DNA of 64,000 nt from Boletus sp. NGJ (GCA_019096195.1 JAGTXK010000055.1:1-64000), one strand, 5' to 3'. Positions 11,414 to 26,421 are shown, numbered from the stretch's first letter. The notes: generated by a model not told the origin, from the letters alone. Made by a program: numbers and translations.

Positions 11414-14400
11414 CTAGACTTGTCGAGCGGATTTGCCTTTTACATTCGGAACATCCCTCCCGTGTTCCCATACCATATGTTCAGGAGTTGCCGTACTGCC
11501 GAACTTCACCTGCGCATTCAGGTATTCCGTGAAAGGTCGTTCTGTTTCTGGTATCTGCTGCAGGTGCACGAGATTTTGGAGAGCCTGCATGAGCGCCGGG
11601 TAGTTGGTCAAAAATGGATAGGTGGTGGTATCGACACCAGCAGCATAGATGCGCAGACACCGGTCATCGACGTCCCGCTCAGGGAATGTAGCAGAGAACG
11701 ATGGCGGTTGACCGAGGTCAGCCAAGATCGCAATGTAGGGAAGCGAATCAGAGTCTTGTTTTCTGTCTTGGCTGTTCAGATATCGACTTCTGCGGGTAAT
11801 GTTGTGTAAAGCGTCCTTGGAACTCTTCGACTCCCGAGCCTTGTCGGAAACGAGAATCTGCGACATTCGCGACTCCGCTGACGCCTTTTCGGGCCCGCCC
11901 TTGAAATAGATGGGTATCATTTTGTCGATGAGAGGCTGTTGGTGACAACACTGCACCGCACTGGTCCTCTGCCAGTGGCGTAGGGTCCACTCCTCCAAGC
12001 TACATGGTGTGGATCATCAGGTTCGACGTTACGTTATGAAAAAGGAAGTCGGAAAACGAACCCTAATGCGTTCTCTTCCTTCGACCCAGCGATGTTCGCT
12101 TCCATGCAAACCCAATGCGAGAAATTCAGATACGCATGCTCGAACGTTTCGCGTGCTAGCAATGCTTGAGTGTCACCCTTGTCCCACATCTGGGGTCCGA
12201 AGACGAATTCAAGCCAATCCACAACGGGGATCATTTGACAGTCGGCGAGATGACCTTCCCATGTCGTTGGCATCGCGGTGGCCACATTCTTCGGGTGTGT
12301 GCGGATGAAGAAGTCTTTGGCCAGAAGCCACAGCAATCGGCTAGCCAATTCGCCACGTTGACCCATGTCGATCATGCCAGAGTTGACTGTCTTCAGTAGA
12401 GTCCCCAGAGCGTCTCCCAACATGGTAGGCTCTGCATGGAGATCGCTTGCGGCTACGCAGGACAGGAGCGGTTCAGATGGATAACTTGTGAATCTCCAAT
12501 TGCGGTCCAGGGTGGTCGCAAGACATATGCGTAGGTGGCTCGCCACACCTCTCTCCAGATACTCGACCGAATCTGGGTGTCCCAACGTGATATTCAGACC
12601 GAATCGTTGTCCCAATATCGCGAGCACGTGGTTGGTGTCACGAGGATCGAAGCCTCCAGCCCCGTATAACTTCCAGGACGCTGTGCGCAACACTTTGCGC
12701 GTTTGCCTGTGCGCGGTCTTGAGAGAAATCCACCTATCCGCCATCGCGCACGAGTCAAGTAAGTGGCGATAACAACTTGAAAGGGAAAGCGTCTTACAAG
12801 GGTCTCCCATATCCCAGGATGTGGTCTAACCTTGAAACATCCTCCACGCCAACTTCCCCAAGCCCCAATGCGCTCTGGTCCCATCCCAGCTGAGTGTACG
12901 GTGGGAAAAGCTGTTCGCCATCCACAGCAACGCGAGCAGAGTTATCTGAGTCGATAGATGATTAGCAAGTTCGTGAGGACATCATCACACTTACATTTTT
13001 GATTTGGGGGCGAGAAGTCGGCCACTTTCGAAGTCGTCGAGGCAAATACGACCCAGACACCATAGTTCTCTGCGTATGTGTAATCGCTGACTGCTCTGCA
13101 AAAAATGTCTGCCGGGCGGTATCCATCTCGAATTGGAATGGTTGGACTAAGCGGGTGTGCTTCGTCGATTGCGATCACCAACTTGGGCTCATGGGGAGCA
13201 TCGGGGAATATGCTCGCGAGACGAGCACCGACTTTCTTGTAGGCAGCAGAAAGAACCACAGAAAAATGGGAGGAGACAAGGGGCTGGATTTTTCGTTCTG
13301 GTTCGGACCGCGTTAGTACTCAGCCACGAGTTCTCCGACACGAGTTGAAATATCTACCAGATAAGGAGAGCATTCCAAGCTTCTCAGTAGTTTTACCAAC
13401 CTCTGTCTCTGTGGTCTTCGAATCCACATCCGGCATGGAAGGTCCCTTTGCTAATGCACCAGATTGTTGAGGGAGGCTTTGCACAAGATCAGCATGAGCC
13501 TATAGAAGGTTGTCAAATCGCATTTCGGCACAGAACAATGTATCCACACCTTTTCGTACTTTTCACTGAGTTTTTGAAAGAAATCCCTCCGAGCAGTGGA
13601 CCTCGGAGGGTAGGTCATGTCGCACATCTGGTCGACCCAACGCATGATGCCTGCCTTTGCACTGCGTGTGGTATAGTTGCTCGAGAGATACTCGTCGAGC
13701 GTGTCAAAAAGAGCGATGAAGAAGGCGTAACAGATTGTTTGGTACCCCTCCGCGGTAGAGGGGAAATTCGTCAAGATGTCCGAAGGAATTGGATCACGCC
13801 CGGGGAAACCCACGACATCTTTTTCCTCGCGCAAGTTCATGTAAATTACGATGACATCCTTTTTTCTTAACTGGGGATTGATTCAGTCGCCGCATATGCT
13901 TGTGAAAATGAGAGTCGTTTACCTCGGTGAGCAGCCTTGATTTCCCCGTTCCTGAACTTTGGACAATGGAACAAAATTTAGCGTAGTACCCGGGCCCAGG
14001 AGCGACCGCATTTTTCTGAAACAATTTCTCGTTGTGTATCAGATACTCGTAGAAGCCGTCAACAGCTGCGCCACGGTATTTTGCCTCGAAGGACCCTGAC
14101 AAGCCTTGAGCTAGATCTATCCGAGGTCGTTAGTCCATCCTGTGTGGTTCTGGTCAGATGGCAAGATGCTGAGCACTTACCAGTTCCTGTTATGGGATCT
14201 TGTGCTGGTGGTTCCGGTACCGCTGCTGGCGCTTTGAGGATAGCTAGTACAACGTGGGAGTGTCCATCAAATCGTGAACAAATGTCGGACAGGAAGCCAC
14301 TGAGACACGTACCGAGATTTCGAATTTCACGGTAGGATTTTCCCTTCCACGCAAAATCGAGCATATCTCGTAACTCTCCATGGGTTTTGATCAGCTTCAA

Positions 14401-14605
14401 TGCTTGCCCCAAACTAAGGTACGTCGTGTCCATGTCACCGTTAGAGTTTTCGATGATAGCATGGAGGAGCGCGTAATATTCAAGATTGGAACTGAGATCG
14501 GAGACGTCACCACTTACTATCTTCAACGGCCTTATCTGTGACCGCCCTATCGAGCTCGTTATGAGTAATAGCGTCGAAGCGATCTGAGAGACTCTCGAGG
14601 GGCAT
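11414..14605 (-). CDS. large P-loop NTPase with a possible C-terminal nuclease-like domain
   Basis: The proposed start is MPLESLSDRFDAITHNELDR (14605). A helical N-terminal region follows, then a P-loop SSGTGKSRLLTEV preceded by YYAKFCSIVQ (about 13950) and a Walker B LVIAIDEAHPLS (about 13190). A region with FTSYPSEPLLSCVAASDL (about 12470) lies before the C-terminal part, which has MIPIYFKGGPEKASAESR and a hydrophobic YIAILADLG strand. I recognise a large agaricomycete family of P-loop proteins of unknown function, with a layout like Crinkler-RHS-type proteins (NTPase plus a restriction-nuclease-like fold); that link is tentative. There are about seven or eight exons. No signal peptide or membrane segment is apparent. 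It sits next to the WD40/HET block, which would fit a defence or conflict role, but that is inference. Confidence 0.6.
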
Positions 14606-15496
14606 GATGTCGAATTGTTGTAGTACTAAACCATTTGACGAGCCGCTTTTATATCGCCAATGATGGAGCACCCACAAATGGTGGACAATGATTGATCCCG
14701 GGCCACAGCATTTGTGGTACTGCCGCACTTCTATCATTTGTTCTACATAAATGTCAACCAAAATGTCCAGAATGGCGGTAATCTTGGCCACAATTAACAC
14801 ATTGGCATACTCCACCATCATCACGTCGTGTCCACACAATCCATAATCCCCTTCAACGCGTCGCCGATTTCTGTTCCGTCGATGTTGGACGGTGACCGGT
14901 GACCGATCTACTGCGCCGCGACCTCTCTCGACCCCCCTACCTCCCTTTTATGGTCTCTCGCATCTCTCTCTGCGCTGCCACTGCGACGTGATTTACCCTC
15001 ACCAGCGTCGAGCACAACCCCGGGCTAAGGTGGTACAGTGGATATATACTCTTAATGCATATGCATATCCTCTGAAATCGCAAAGACTAGCGCACCACCA
15101 CGATTATTCAGGACGACGATGTGTGACACGCAATTTCATACTGCCAAGAATCACCCTTTCATCCTTGCGTAAATCCGGAGCTGATGCGTGATGTCCATAG
15201 TCCGCGAGTGTAGATTCACGTAGTAGACATTCCTCTTGATCACCGTCCTCCTCTCTGGAAACGACTGAAGAACCTGGGCTGGTGGTGGAAGATGGACCAA
15301 TGTCGTACACCATATATCATTCCTACTACTACGCCCGACCAGCTGGGCGGAGGCATACCATTTAGAAACGATGCAACCAAAGCAATTAGTATACGGATAC
15401 AACACACTACAACAAGAGTCCCTTTGAAGAAGACACAAAAATGCCGTCTAGATCAACGTCCCAACCTACAACAATCATTTCGTTGCATCTCCTCTC
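14606..15496. other. intergenic, nothing assigned
   Basis: About 890 bp between the 3' end of the transporter gene and the start of the P-loop gene, both read leftward. A CT-rich stretch at 14920-14970 may belong to a promoter. Short frames near 15100-15440 match nothing I know. Confidence 0.4.
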
Positions 15497-18400
15497 TCAC
15501 CGGCACCCAAACGTCTCGCCTGGCGCGAGCTGACGGACGGGTATACCCAGCGCATCATAGTTAGTTTGGAATACCTGCAAGCGGGATAGGATAGAACGTA
15601 AATATATCGGGTCGTTCTTCCTAGACTCGCCCGTGATCAGACTCACTTGATTACCCCACCATTTCTGTATGGTGTTCAGACCGATCTGCGAATAGACGCA
15701 ACACCCCACATCGAGATGCATCCCGTCAGTGAATGTGAGAAGCGGGTTTCTTGTACTCACCGTGCCATTTCCAGGGTATTGGAGACTATCCAAACGCAAG
15801 CGGCGACGAATTCAGTTTCAGTTTCATTCATTCAAGTGATGGGGAACGACATACGTAAAAAAAATTGTTAAAACTGACAGTGCCAGACCCGCATCGAGCG
15901 CGGCCGAGAGTACATCTAGCAGTGCGTGAGCGAACAAGGAAAGGTTGGAGAAAACGGATCCCTTACAATTGTATTTTGTCCACCAAGCAAAATACCGTCT
16001 GTAATGCACCCGTCAGTAAGAGAAGGGGATAGAACGTGATCGCCTCGCGAACCTTCGAAGCAAGTATTGAAAAATGAATCCAACGAGTCTTGTTTGGAAT
16101 GTCAGTTTGCATACATGATGAGTATCGCAAAGGACGTACGCCCAGGGTATAAAATTCAATGCTGTCGCTGGCGGAATAAGGTATGTTCCATTAAATATGA
16201 CGGGGCTAAAAAGGGTAGAGATGAGCAAATCAACAGCATCCCCTTGAAAAGGGAATACAGATTGATCTCACAAACTATCGATAACGTCAGCGTCGACTAT
16301 CATTAAGGAGTACACACCACCTACTTGATGTATCGCAAAAAACTGTTCGGCCACTTCTTCATCAGTAGCCAAGGAATAACGGGTGCAACAGCCCCGACGA
16401 CAAAGAAATACAAGAGCGCTGAGGGTTGGTCAGCCGATACTTAGATTAGCGTGAGAATGGTAATTTACAACTAATATCAATGATCAGCAATCAGTCGATG
16501 AGTGAGAAACTAGTTGCACATACTTGTATAGATGGCCAGAGGAAAACTGGAGCTTCGGCCCGACAACGCCTAAATGATACCATCCCGTGAGATAACTCTC
16601 ACTGTCATATCACTCAACACACCCACCCCATATGATAGACGCCGTTGCAAACACCTGGGTACTTGGGCATACAAATCTGTAAAAACTTAGCATAACCGTT
16701 GAGAGGGTGATACGAGACCGTGATGTACCCGTCTTTCTGCGTATCGGAGCATATGTCCCTGCCAGAGCAGGATGAATCATGCATGGTTCATAGATATGGT
16801 GTGTTGGGCTCACGGAATATGATCAAACATCCACGATTGTACGAGAAGTTGGGTAGTCCCAGCGATGACGACACATATAATCTGCACGAGTCAAGTACGT
16901 CGGCGAACAGAGCAACGTCGTAACAACTAACCTGACACCAAAACATGGTACATGGGGGAATTTTCATATAATGCCCAAGTTTAAAGTCCACTGTAAAGGT
17001 TAAAGCCTGCGACATCGTCTAGCCGCAGACTTAGCACATTGCACTGACGAAGACACCGTACCATTCACTCACTATATATCCAAACGTCTTGAATAACATT
17101 GTAGCGATAGGACGGCCGGGTAACGCATAGCTTGACCCAGCTCAGCCCGGGGACCTCGCAAGGAAAAGTAGTGCTCGTACCCGATGATAAGTTCCGTGAT
17201 CACACTAGGAGGGACGTGAGAATGTATCAACTATAAGCACAGGAAAGCCTACTTAAGTCCGACTTGCTGATTCGTGATCGCTTGAATCATACCGCATGGA
17301 ATGACATAAGTGAATGCTTCGCGAAGACTCGCGCGTTAGCGATGGGTAGTGTCTATGACGACCGAGAATGCGGATTTACCTATAAGCAAAGCAATCACGA
17401 AAGCCCATACTGGCATTTGCGTATGCCACAGTTCAATGCTAATAACACCCAGGGTGAACATGACGGCAAACAATACGAGATACCACCAATCAGGAACTAT
17501 TAAGGGTGCATGAGGAGAGTGGTAAGCGTGACGGGAGCTCTATGTTTGATAGCAGTAATATTACCTTGCGGGTACACACTCATCAGGCGAGCATGGATGT
17601 CTGGTTCCTCTCTCAAGGATCGCTGACTTTGCCGAATAATCTGCTTTCGGAAGTGAAGGAAGGTATGGACGAGAGTGGCTGTGGTATGGAGTTTTCATAA
17701 TAGCACTCCTCCATGTAACGAAAGGAATCACCTGTGATAGTAGCAAACGATAATCTAGACATCGAGCGTATTTAGGCAAATCGAGTAGTCGCAGGATAGA
17801 CGTACCCATATGATATGGCGAAGGACGTCCTAATGGTCTTCGAATGAAGGGCTTCTGAAACTACCAGGGGCAAGGGGACGTACGACATGAATACTGGGCT
17901 ATACGATTTATATGCATTCATATCCAGCGTGACTTGCGGCGTCAAAATTCGGGTGACATTGTACGGGTGCATCGTATTATCAAAGACCTGTCGCGATTGA
18001 ATCCTACGTCAAAATCTCAGCGTGCAGACCCAGTACCGTGGTTATCAATCATTCTCACGGCATATACAACGACATCCAGGTGTTTGTGAACTGGCCGCCG
18101 GAGGCTGCGAGTAAGCTGAGTTTCAAATACTCCCAAAAGGATCACAGACGTAGAGTATGGGCGTTACGATCCCTACACGATAAGTCAGCGCGGATAAATT
18201 GCGTTGTTACAACTTCTTGCGACTCACAGTAAAACACCACGAAACCAAAGAGAATATTAGCCGCGGCCCACCCTAATCACGGATGTAAGCGAAACGGCTG
18301 GGCAAGAGTCGCACAAATTCCTACATGGTGTGGCTAGAGGTGAGCCAATGTACCTAAGTATCGAACATCATCAATTCATATCGAACCAAGCCACATTGAG

Positions 18401-19992
18401 GAATACGCACGCGATTTGGCTCCAATCGAACGTCAAAACAGACATGCCCTGTGCCATCATTTCATGCGCATCTCGACAGTGGCTCATTCGTAATCACACT
18501 CACCATCCCATGGATGTAACTTGCCACCGTTCACCTTGTCAACGAACAACGCAAAAAATAGGCGGAATAAGCGCGACATACCCAAACAATTGTGCAATGA
18601 CTTCCGAGCCAATTTGAGCCACACAGTCGATTAACCGAAAAGCCCCGTGACTCACCCGCATTTTCTGGCCATATCCAAGTAACCCACGAGAAATACGACA
18701 GTCCCTGGACTAACCAAAGGGAGTTAATCAGCTCTTGGGAGTGTCGGATTTCCAGGCCAACGACGCACACAAATACCCAGGAACGAAGTCTGCGTATCAC
18801 CGATTTAATGTCATCTCCGACAGTCAGCGCAGTGGAAGAATAATAGACTCACACCATGTATACGATGCTGCGAAGGCGTACAGGAAGAATCGCTCTCGGC
18901 TTATACCACCTAGCCGTCCACTCCCCGCGTATTGTTGCGAGTGAAGGGTATTGAACAATGCACAGGACACAAGCGTGGTCGGCCATATCATGCTGGCCGG
19001 CACTACAAGAAATCGACGGGCGATCCCACCCGCCGAGAAACCAATTAACTGCGTAGAAACAACTAGTAACCATTGATCTGAGTGCAAACAAAAAAAAGGT
19101 GGCAAGCGCCGTGCATCAGCCGAGAGACACTTCTAGAGAGTGAGACATGCGGACAAGTAAAACTGAAGCGTTGGTTGTAGTACACCCTCTGTACGGCAAT
19201 GATGTCGGTCTAGATTGGAGCATTTGAATACACAAGGTGGTTCCTTCAGGTGCACAGACTAACCGCATAAGCCGATGGCGATCCAACAGAGGCCATGATC
19301 TACAAAACGTAAATAACTGGAAAGGGAGTGAAGCAAATGGTCCAGAACAGGACACTAACCGTTATCAACACATGTTCTTTGATAGAGAACGGACCTGGAT
19401 TCAACGAAATACCGAATATTCGTTTTCGAGGCATGTAGGCTGCCATGAGACTCCCGAGCGGATACGAAATTAATTGTGCAACGATGCCTACGACGGGCAC
19501 AGCGGGGTAGCGGAAGAAGAGAAATTGGTTGACGCCAGGGATGAGCACCGACCATGCTAGGCCGAGCACCCAAGTTCGTAATGTCATCACGGGTATCGAC
19601 GGATCATCGGTGTTGGCTACAGCAGAGCGTACTTCGGGGTATGGCGAATCGTCATCAAACTCGACAGTTCGGTTCGGGTCAAGATTAGGATCGTCAAATT
19701 CTGACGTGAGTTCCTATAGATAACATTCAAGGTCACGACTGAGGGGACAATGGACGTAGACCACGCACCGAGATATCGGTGGCTGGGTTGATCGCATAGT
19801 TTGAATGATATCAGGGACTAGGACAGTCTCACAAGACCCACCTGAGTGGAGGGTACGAACATGGTCGTCCGGCTCCGGCTCCTTATTTTGGCTTCCTATC
19901 GTCAGAACCTCCGCAAAATATTCATGGGAAGGCGTGCTGAACCGTCGCGATGGATAGTCCGGCGACGAAGAGGTGCGCTCGAAGGACATCAA
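15497..19992 (-). CDS. OPT family oligopeptide transporter
   Basis: The start MSFERTSSS is at 19992 or the next codon, and the acidic cytoplasmic N-terminus runs to about 19610. Family landmarks follow in order: [37 protein letters not shown] (the NPG motif), [118 protein letters not shown] and [10 protein letters not shown] before the stop. OPT proteins have 12-16 membrane helices and move small peptides or glutathione into the cell with protons, at the plasma membrane. The gene spends about 4.5 kb on roughly 750-800 residues, with perhaps twenty exons, many of them tiny, as is usual for mushroom OPT genes. The C-terminus is a little shorter than the usual FGPTSW ending. I did not verify every splice site. 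Confidence 0.88.
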
Positions 19993-21140
19993 AAAATTTG
20001 AGGGAAGACGAGCAGTGTGAGACTGGCGCCAGCTTGAAGACCTAGAAAAGAGTGGGAGTTTTGGCGAGCATTCAAACGTGTTCCTGAGTGCTGACCGTCG
20101 CGTAATTATGGAAATTGCTCAAGTAAATAGCCACCGAGTGATCCCGGTTGCAGTGGTGTCTGGAGTGAGGTGCGCCTGTACCACCGTGGCATGAAGCATC
20201 TACTATCCGCCGTGTAACATATACAGTTCAGTACCGAGAAAGGCCCAGAGAATACTTACATTGAGAATGTTCAAGTTTCACTTCGAATGGCCGGAACCGT
20301 CGTACCATCATAAAAGCAGTGACGGGAGAACTCACCTGATTACATAATCTTTAATATTCCAAAGGAACATTGTATAGCCAGGCTTCAAGTTCCCTGCTAT
20401 TGCCGAGCCTACACCACCAGATCTGTATGTGAGGAATGTCTACTGAGATTTATATCTAATATCGAATGGTTAGGATAGATATCTCTGTATCATAAACATG
20501 CTCTCTGACAGATTATAATTGGCACGATTTGTGCAAATATCCAGTCAGATCGTGCTCCTGGTAGGACCAAGTTGGCAACGAGCTGCTCACGCTCAGTGTG
20601 ACTGAGATGTACATTCAACTTTCTTCATTCCTTGAAAAAAAAAAGAAAAAAAAAACTTTGCTGCTCTCCATGATGGGTTCAAATCGTTTCATCAGTTCCT
20701 TCGACCTCAATCCTAGACTCATTTTAGGGTTAGGGTCTGTCGCGCTGTGGCCCCAGTTTGGCCGCTGCACAATGGTAGCGCTGGCTAAGTTATTCATAGT
20801 GCCAGGCGAACAGCGAAGGAGTTTGCCATTGTCCACCTGCTTTCTCCGCTAAAATGACGAACAACTACCGTAGATCACAAGGCTGGCTTAAATTGTGCTC
20901 GTTACTAAGGGTCCCCATGACTACGCAACTTCTATTCTCAACGTGGAAAACAAGCATGGGGTCCCAACGATATCACTTGTTCACGAGACAATTAACATAA
21001 TGCATCTGAGGCACTCACAAGGTCTAGATTGTCAGGGACTGGCTAAGTCCACTTGCCGATCGACGATGGGAGGTACGTGTCGGATGGTAAACTTGTCCTT
21101 TGCGTTATATTAACACCTAGACTAGTGTCACCGACCTGTC
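19993..21140. other. intergenic, transporter upstream region
   Basis: About 1.15 kb between the transporter start and the ORC5 stop. It contains an A-rich run at 20634-20656 and two tandem ttaggg units (near 20725), too few to be telomeric. I see no gene. Confidence 0.4.
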
Positions 21141-23098
21141 TCAGGCTGGATCCCACATCAAGTCGTTAAGTGGAACGTCCAGATCCCGTGCAAGTGCCAA
21201 TGCAACATCATACGATATCCCACATTTGAACATCGGCGGTCCGTCTAGCTTGTCCATCGCGCTCGTTCTATGCAACGCCCGCATAAGAGTCAGTTCCGCG
21301 ATCTGTGACGTCGATTTAATGTTTTTGCTGCCTGACAACCAGGACAAGTGGCGTACCTTGGCGTAGATGTAAATCCGCCCAATTTCCATATCCGTATATT
21401 CTCCCGGCAGCTCAAATCGAGGGTCATGCGGTCTTGTCTCGTAATCATTTTCTTCCAATAAAGAACCCAAGATTGCAAGCAGTCTATCCAGTGGAAACGT
21501 CGCAGGGCCAAGCAGCCGTTGAGAAGCCTATTAAAATGAATATGGTCAGTTGGACGACCGAAGAAATTGGAGCTCAGGCCCGTACCTTGACAACTGTTTG
21601 TACCCCTCCACTTTTCTTCGGAGAACTCGATTTCCTCCGCTTCTTTCTTCGTTCTTCTGGTCCTCGGCTAAACATCCGTATATCGCTCTTGGGCGGATTT
21701 GCTGATGCCAAGAACGCCGCGATAAGAATAAATTTCGACATTCGTGGAAGATGGTCCACTTTGAAACCCGGAACCGGTTTCACCTTGCTTGAAAGACCAT
21801 CGCGATTGGACGTGGCCGACGTTTGACCTGCATCATAATCGTGGTTTGCAGCCCAGTCAGCGGCATTGTCGAGGCGTGGATAGAGTGCATCTAAAGCCGC
21901 AGTAAATGTGGGCAAAAAGAACTTGAACAACCGCAAACGGCCATCCGTTCCCGGGGGTTCGAGTTCAGGGGGATCAGATCCCTCCTCCTCCGCTTGCCGC
22001 AACAATTCTTCGTATTGACTGATAACTGGCTTCACGAAGCCCGGCCACCGAGCTGCGGCGACGTATTGGAGCTCGAGGGGATCGGTTGTGTATATTGATA
22101 CGGCATTGTAAAGCGTCTCCACGTACTGTTCATAGAGCGGCTGTAGAGCGGGATGGCAGGTTATGTGGGATGTATCAGACGACGATGTACTGCGGAACGC
22201 AGACACGAGCCTTTGGATGACATCTGCAATAACAAGTCGCCGAAAGAAAACCTAAAAATCTGCGTTGTGAGGAACTCACTTTGTTTGGCCAGGGATTCGA
22301 CGTCGACATAATACGGGTCAGGTGATGCACCGAGGGCGGGCCGGATGTTTTCCCAACTGACCGATGATAACAGGATGACCGAGACTTTGATTCGCGACTA
22401 TACGAAGGCCACGCCGATCAGCGACACGCTTTCCTCCACTTGAGGTCGCTCCGGACGCGTAATGAGATGAAGAGTTGACTGACCAGTTCAGCTAAACGAG
22501 AGAGAGGGACGATTAACTCTGGAACACCCTCGCTGAGCCTCTCAGCTCTCTCGATCAAGATCACCATCGATGAATTCTGCTCGTTCGAAGAATCGACGGC
22601 CTTTCCCTTTCCCTTTCCTTTCCTTTTAGAGGGATCGCCAGTACGCTCGAGACGTAGCCTCCTGAGCCCATGCAGAAAACTGTCAATGCTGTCGTTGTAT
22701 CTTTGTGGATCATCTCCAGGCCATACTTGACAACCATCCTCCCAGGAGGGCTTCCACCGCGCGAGCGTGTTGAGGACGGTGTCGTAAAATATGCGCGGGG
22801 TGAAACATGCCACAGCATTTACATGCGCGTAGAGAGTGGGCGGAGCATCTGGAATAGAGGAGACGTCTTGAAAGATGGCGTCGATAACCAAGGTCGTGAC
22901 GCGCGGGTTGTTCGCGTCCGTGACGTATATGAATGGTGGCAGATACGTGGATGCCAGAGTAGTCAGATGCGTGATAAACGACGTGTAGCCGGGATGAGCA
23001 TCAGAGATCTTCTGGATAAATGCTTCCTCTTCATCCATATTCTCTGATTCAACCGAGTCGGTGACGCCTGAAGTTGAAATGTTCGTTGTGCTGTTCAA
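21141..23098 (-). CDS. ORC5: origin recognition complex subunit 5
   Basis: The first exon (start 23098) carries HPGYTSFITHLTTLASTYLP, YAHVNAVACFTPRIFYDTVL and MVILIERAERLSEGVPELIV, matching the AAA+ part of fungal ORC5. The second large exon (start near 22206) has LQPLYEQYVETLYNAVSIY and LPRMSKFILIAAFLASANPP, a basic stretch, and ends ISYDVALALARDLDVPLNDL before the stop at 21141. ORC5 is a core subunit of the nuclear complex that marks replication origins and loads MCM helicase. A Lys/Gly-rich insert (KRKGKGKGKAVD) sits in the AAA+ part. The gene is divergent from the CIR_N gene with 93 bp between the two start codons. Confidence 0.9.
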
Positions 23099-23191
23099 GT
23101 CAGGGTTGTTTGGCCTTATTTTATTCTAAAGCCGTTGACTAAGCAAATCACACACCCTTCCTTTCCCTTCCACAGCCGGCAAGGCGACAAC
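23099..23191. promoter_or_regulatory. short bidirectional promoter (ORC5 / CIR_N gene)
   Basis: Only 93 bp separate the two divergent start codons. The segment contains a run of cccttcctttcccttcc towards the right-hand gene and no clear TATA box. Both 5' UTRs and the core promoters must fit here or overlap the coding regions. Confidence 0.6.
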
Positions 23192-24148
23192 ATGGGGAAA
23201 TTGAACATCGCACACCACAAGTCCTACCACCCCTACAGACGGGACAACATCGAACGCGTCCGAAAAGATGAAGAAGAAGCAGCTCGTAAAGACGCAGAAC
23301 AAGAGGGCCGCATCGCACTCGCGGATGCAGAGGCTCGGCTGGTGATGTTGCGCGATCGCGCAGGGATCGATGGGAAGGGAAAAGAGAAGGCAGATAAAGC
23401 AGAGGGTGCAGTTAGTGCAGGAGTAGGACCGGGGGTTGGAGCAGGGATTGGGTCTGGGAAGCATATCAACCTTTTCGAGGATCTGGAGCAGGTGAGGGTC
23501 GCTGGTATGTTCTGTCGCATTCCTTGCTAAGGATGTGGTATTACAGCAAGCGACGATGACCGCGATCCGTGCGACCAAAAAGACAACACCCTCGGAAACT
23601 GAGAAAGGCATCCCACTTGCACCAAGTGCCAAGGACTTAAACCCCTGGTACTCAGACAAAGCGAAAGCCACACGTGGTCAAGTTGGAGAGGATCAGGAGG
23701 ACGTGAAACGGTACGCAGTTTGTCGTATTAATAAACGTCTCCTGACGGAATCGACAGACAAAGGGATCTCCGCGTTAAATCTATGAATGACCCGCTTACC
23801 TCTATAACGCAACAACTGGCCACTCGCCCATCTTCACAACCATCACTTCTCTCAAATAACTCACGCCCCAGAAACCAACGTTTTTCTCGCCATCCTGATC
23901 ATCCCCCAGCTTCCCTTCCACCACTACCGAAGCAACCAGATCCAACAACCGCACGTTTAAATCGAGAGTCGTCGGAGCGCGAACGCGCACTGGCTCTCAT
24001 TCGCCGGAAGAAGCGGGAACTGGCAGGTAGCGAAACACCAAGCACCGTCCATGGTGGTATGGACGATGGATACGGCGATGTATACAATAAGAGAGCTGTA
24101 GAAGAAGCTCACGCACACAGGGATAAATGGCGAAGAAAAGGTTGGTAA
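23192..24148 (+). CDS. CIR_N domain protein, LENG1-like
   Basis: It opens with MGKLNIAHHKSYHPYRRDNI, the signature of the CBF1-interacting co-repressor N-terminal domain as found in leukocyte receptor cluster member 1 homologues, and continues in a long charged coiled coil. Exon 1 ends at 23491 and exon 2 starts at 23547 (Q-QATMTAIRATKK). Exon 2 contains KDLNPWYSDKA. A second intron lies near 23709-23758. The last exon ends in Arg-rich RALALIRRKKRELAG and HAHRDKWRRKGW. Proteins of this group are nuclear and have been linked to splicing; the role here is inferred from the family. Confidence 0.85.
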
Positions 24149-24299
24149 GACACCTCGTCAGGGAATTTGCTTGGTCATTTTCCGGATAACTTAGATTGTA
24201 CTACAAGATGTAAGACTGAATGTCGAACGACGATCAGCACTCACTAATATTTGTGAGGACACCGCTCCATATTTGTGTGTACTAGCCATAATGAGGTGA

Positions 24300-25937
<1,638 letters not shown>

Positions 25938-26421
25938 ATGACAGCGCGTGCAGGGTGACCCGGGCAGCGAATTTTCGTCATATGTATGCTAGGTAGGATC
26001 TGTAAGTAACTTATTCGTAGCGCACTATTCCACGACGTATAGTACCATCCAACTGGTGTACATCACGATTCTGGACCGACTGTCGCTCAAATTTACGAGT
26101 CATCCAAAAGCGTTCATTCCGCGATTACATCGAATATCATATACGTAGCCGATACAGTAGACATTGGTAAAAGGAGAGGAGGCATGCCAGGATAAACGAT
26201 AGTAACGGATGTGTGTAAAACGAGCGAGATTTGTCGACGTTCGCGTTAAAAAACGAAGAGCCGGGGGAGCAGCCTAGATCTGGATCCAGAGCAGGTATAA
26301 ATAAAGGCTAGGAACAAGGAAAACAAGAGATACGAACGAGAAACACGCAAGGGTCAGGGAGGGCGGAAAATCAAAAAAGAAAAAAAAAATACGAGGACGA
26401 AGCGGTAGTATGGCATCTCCT
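25938..26421. other. convergent intergenic region
   Basis: About 480 bp between two converging genes, holding both 3' ends. It has an A-rich run near 26372-26388 and no recognisable gene. Confidence 0.5.

Noticed and set aside
20722-20736. Two tandem ttaggg units, possibly telomeric
   Set aside because: Only two units inside a gene-dense region; far too few for a telomere or an interstitial array.
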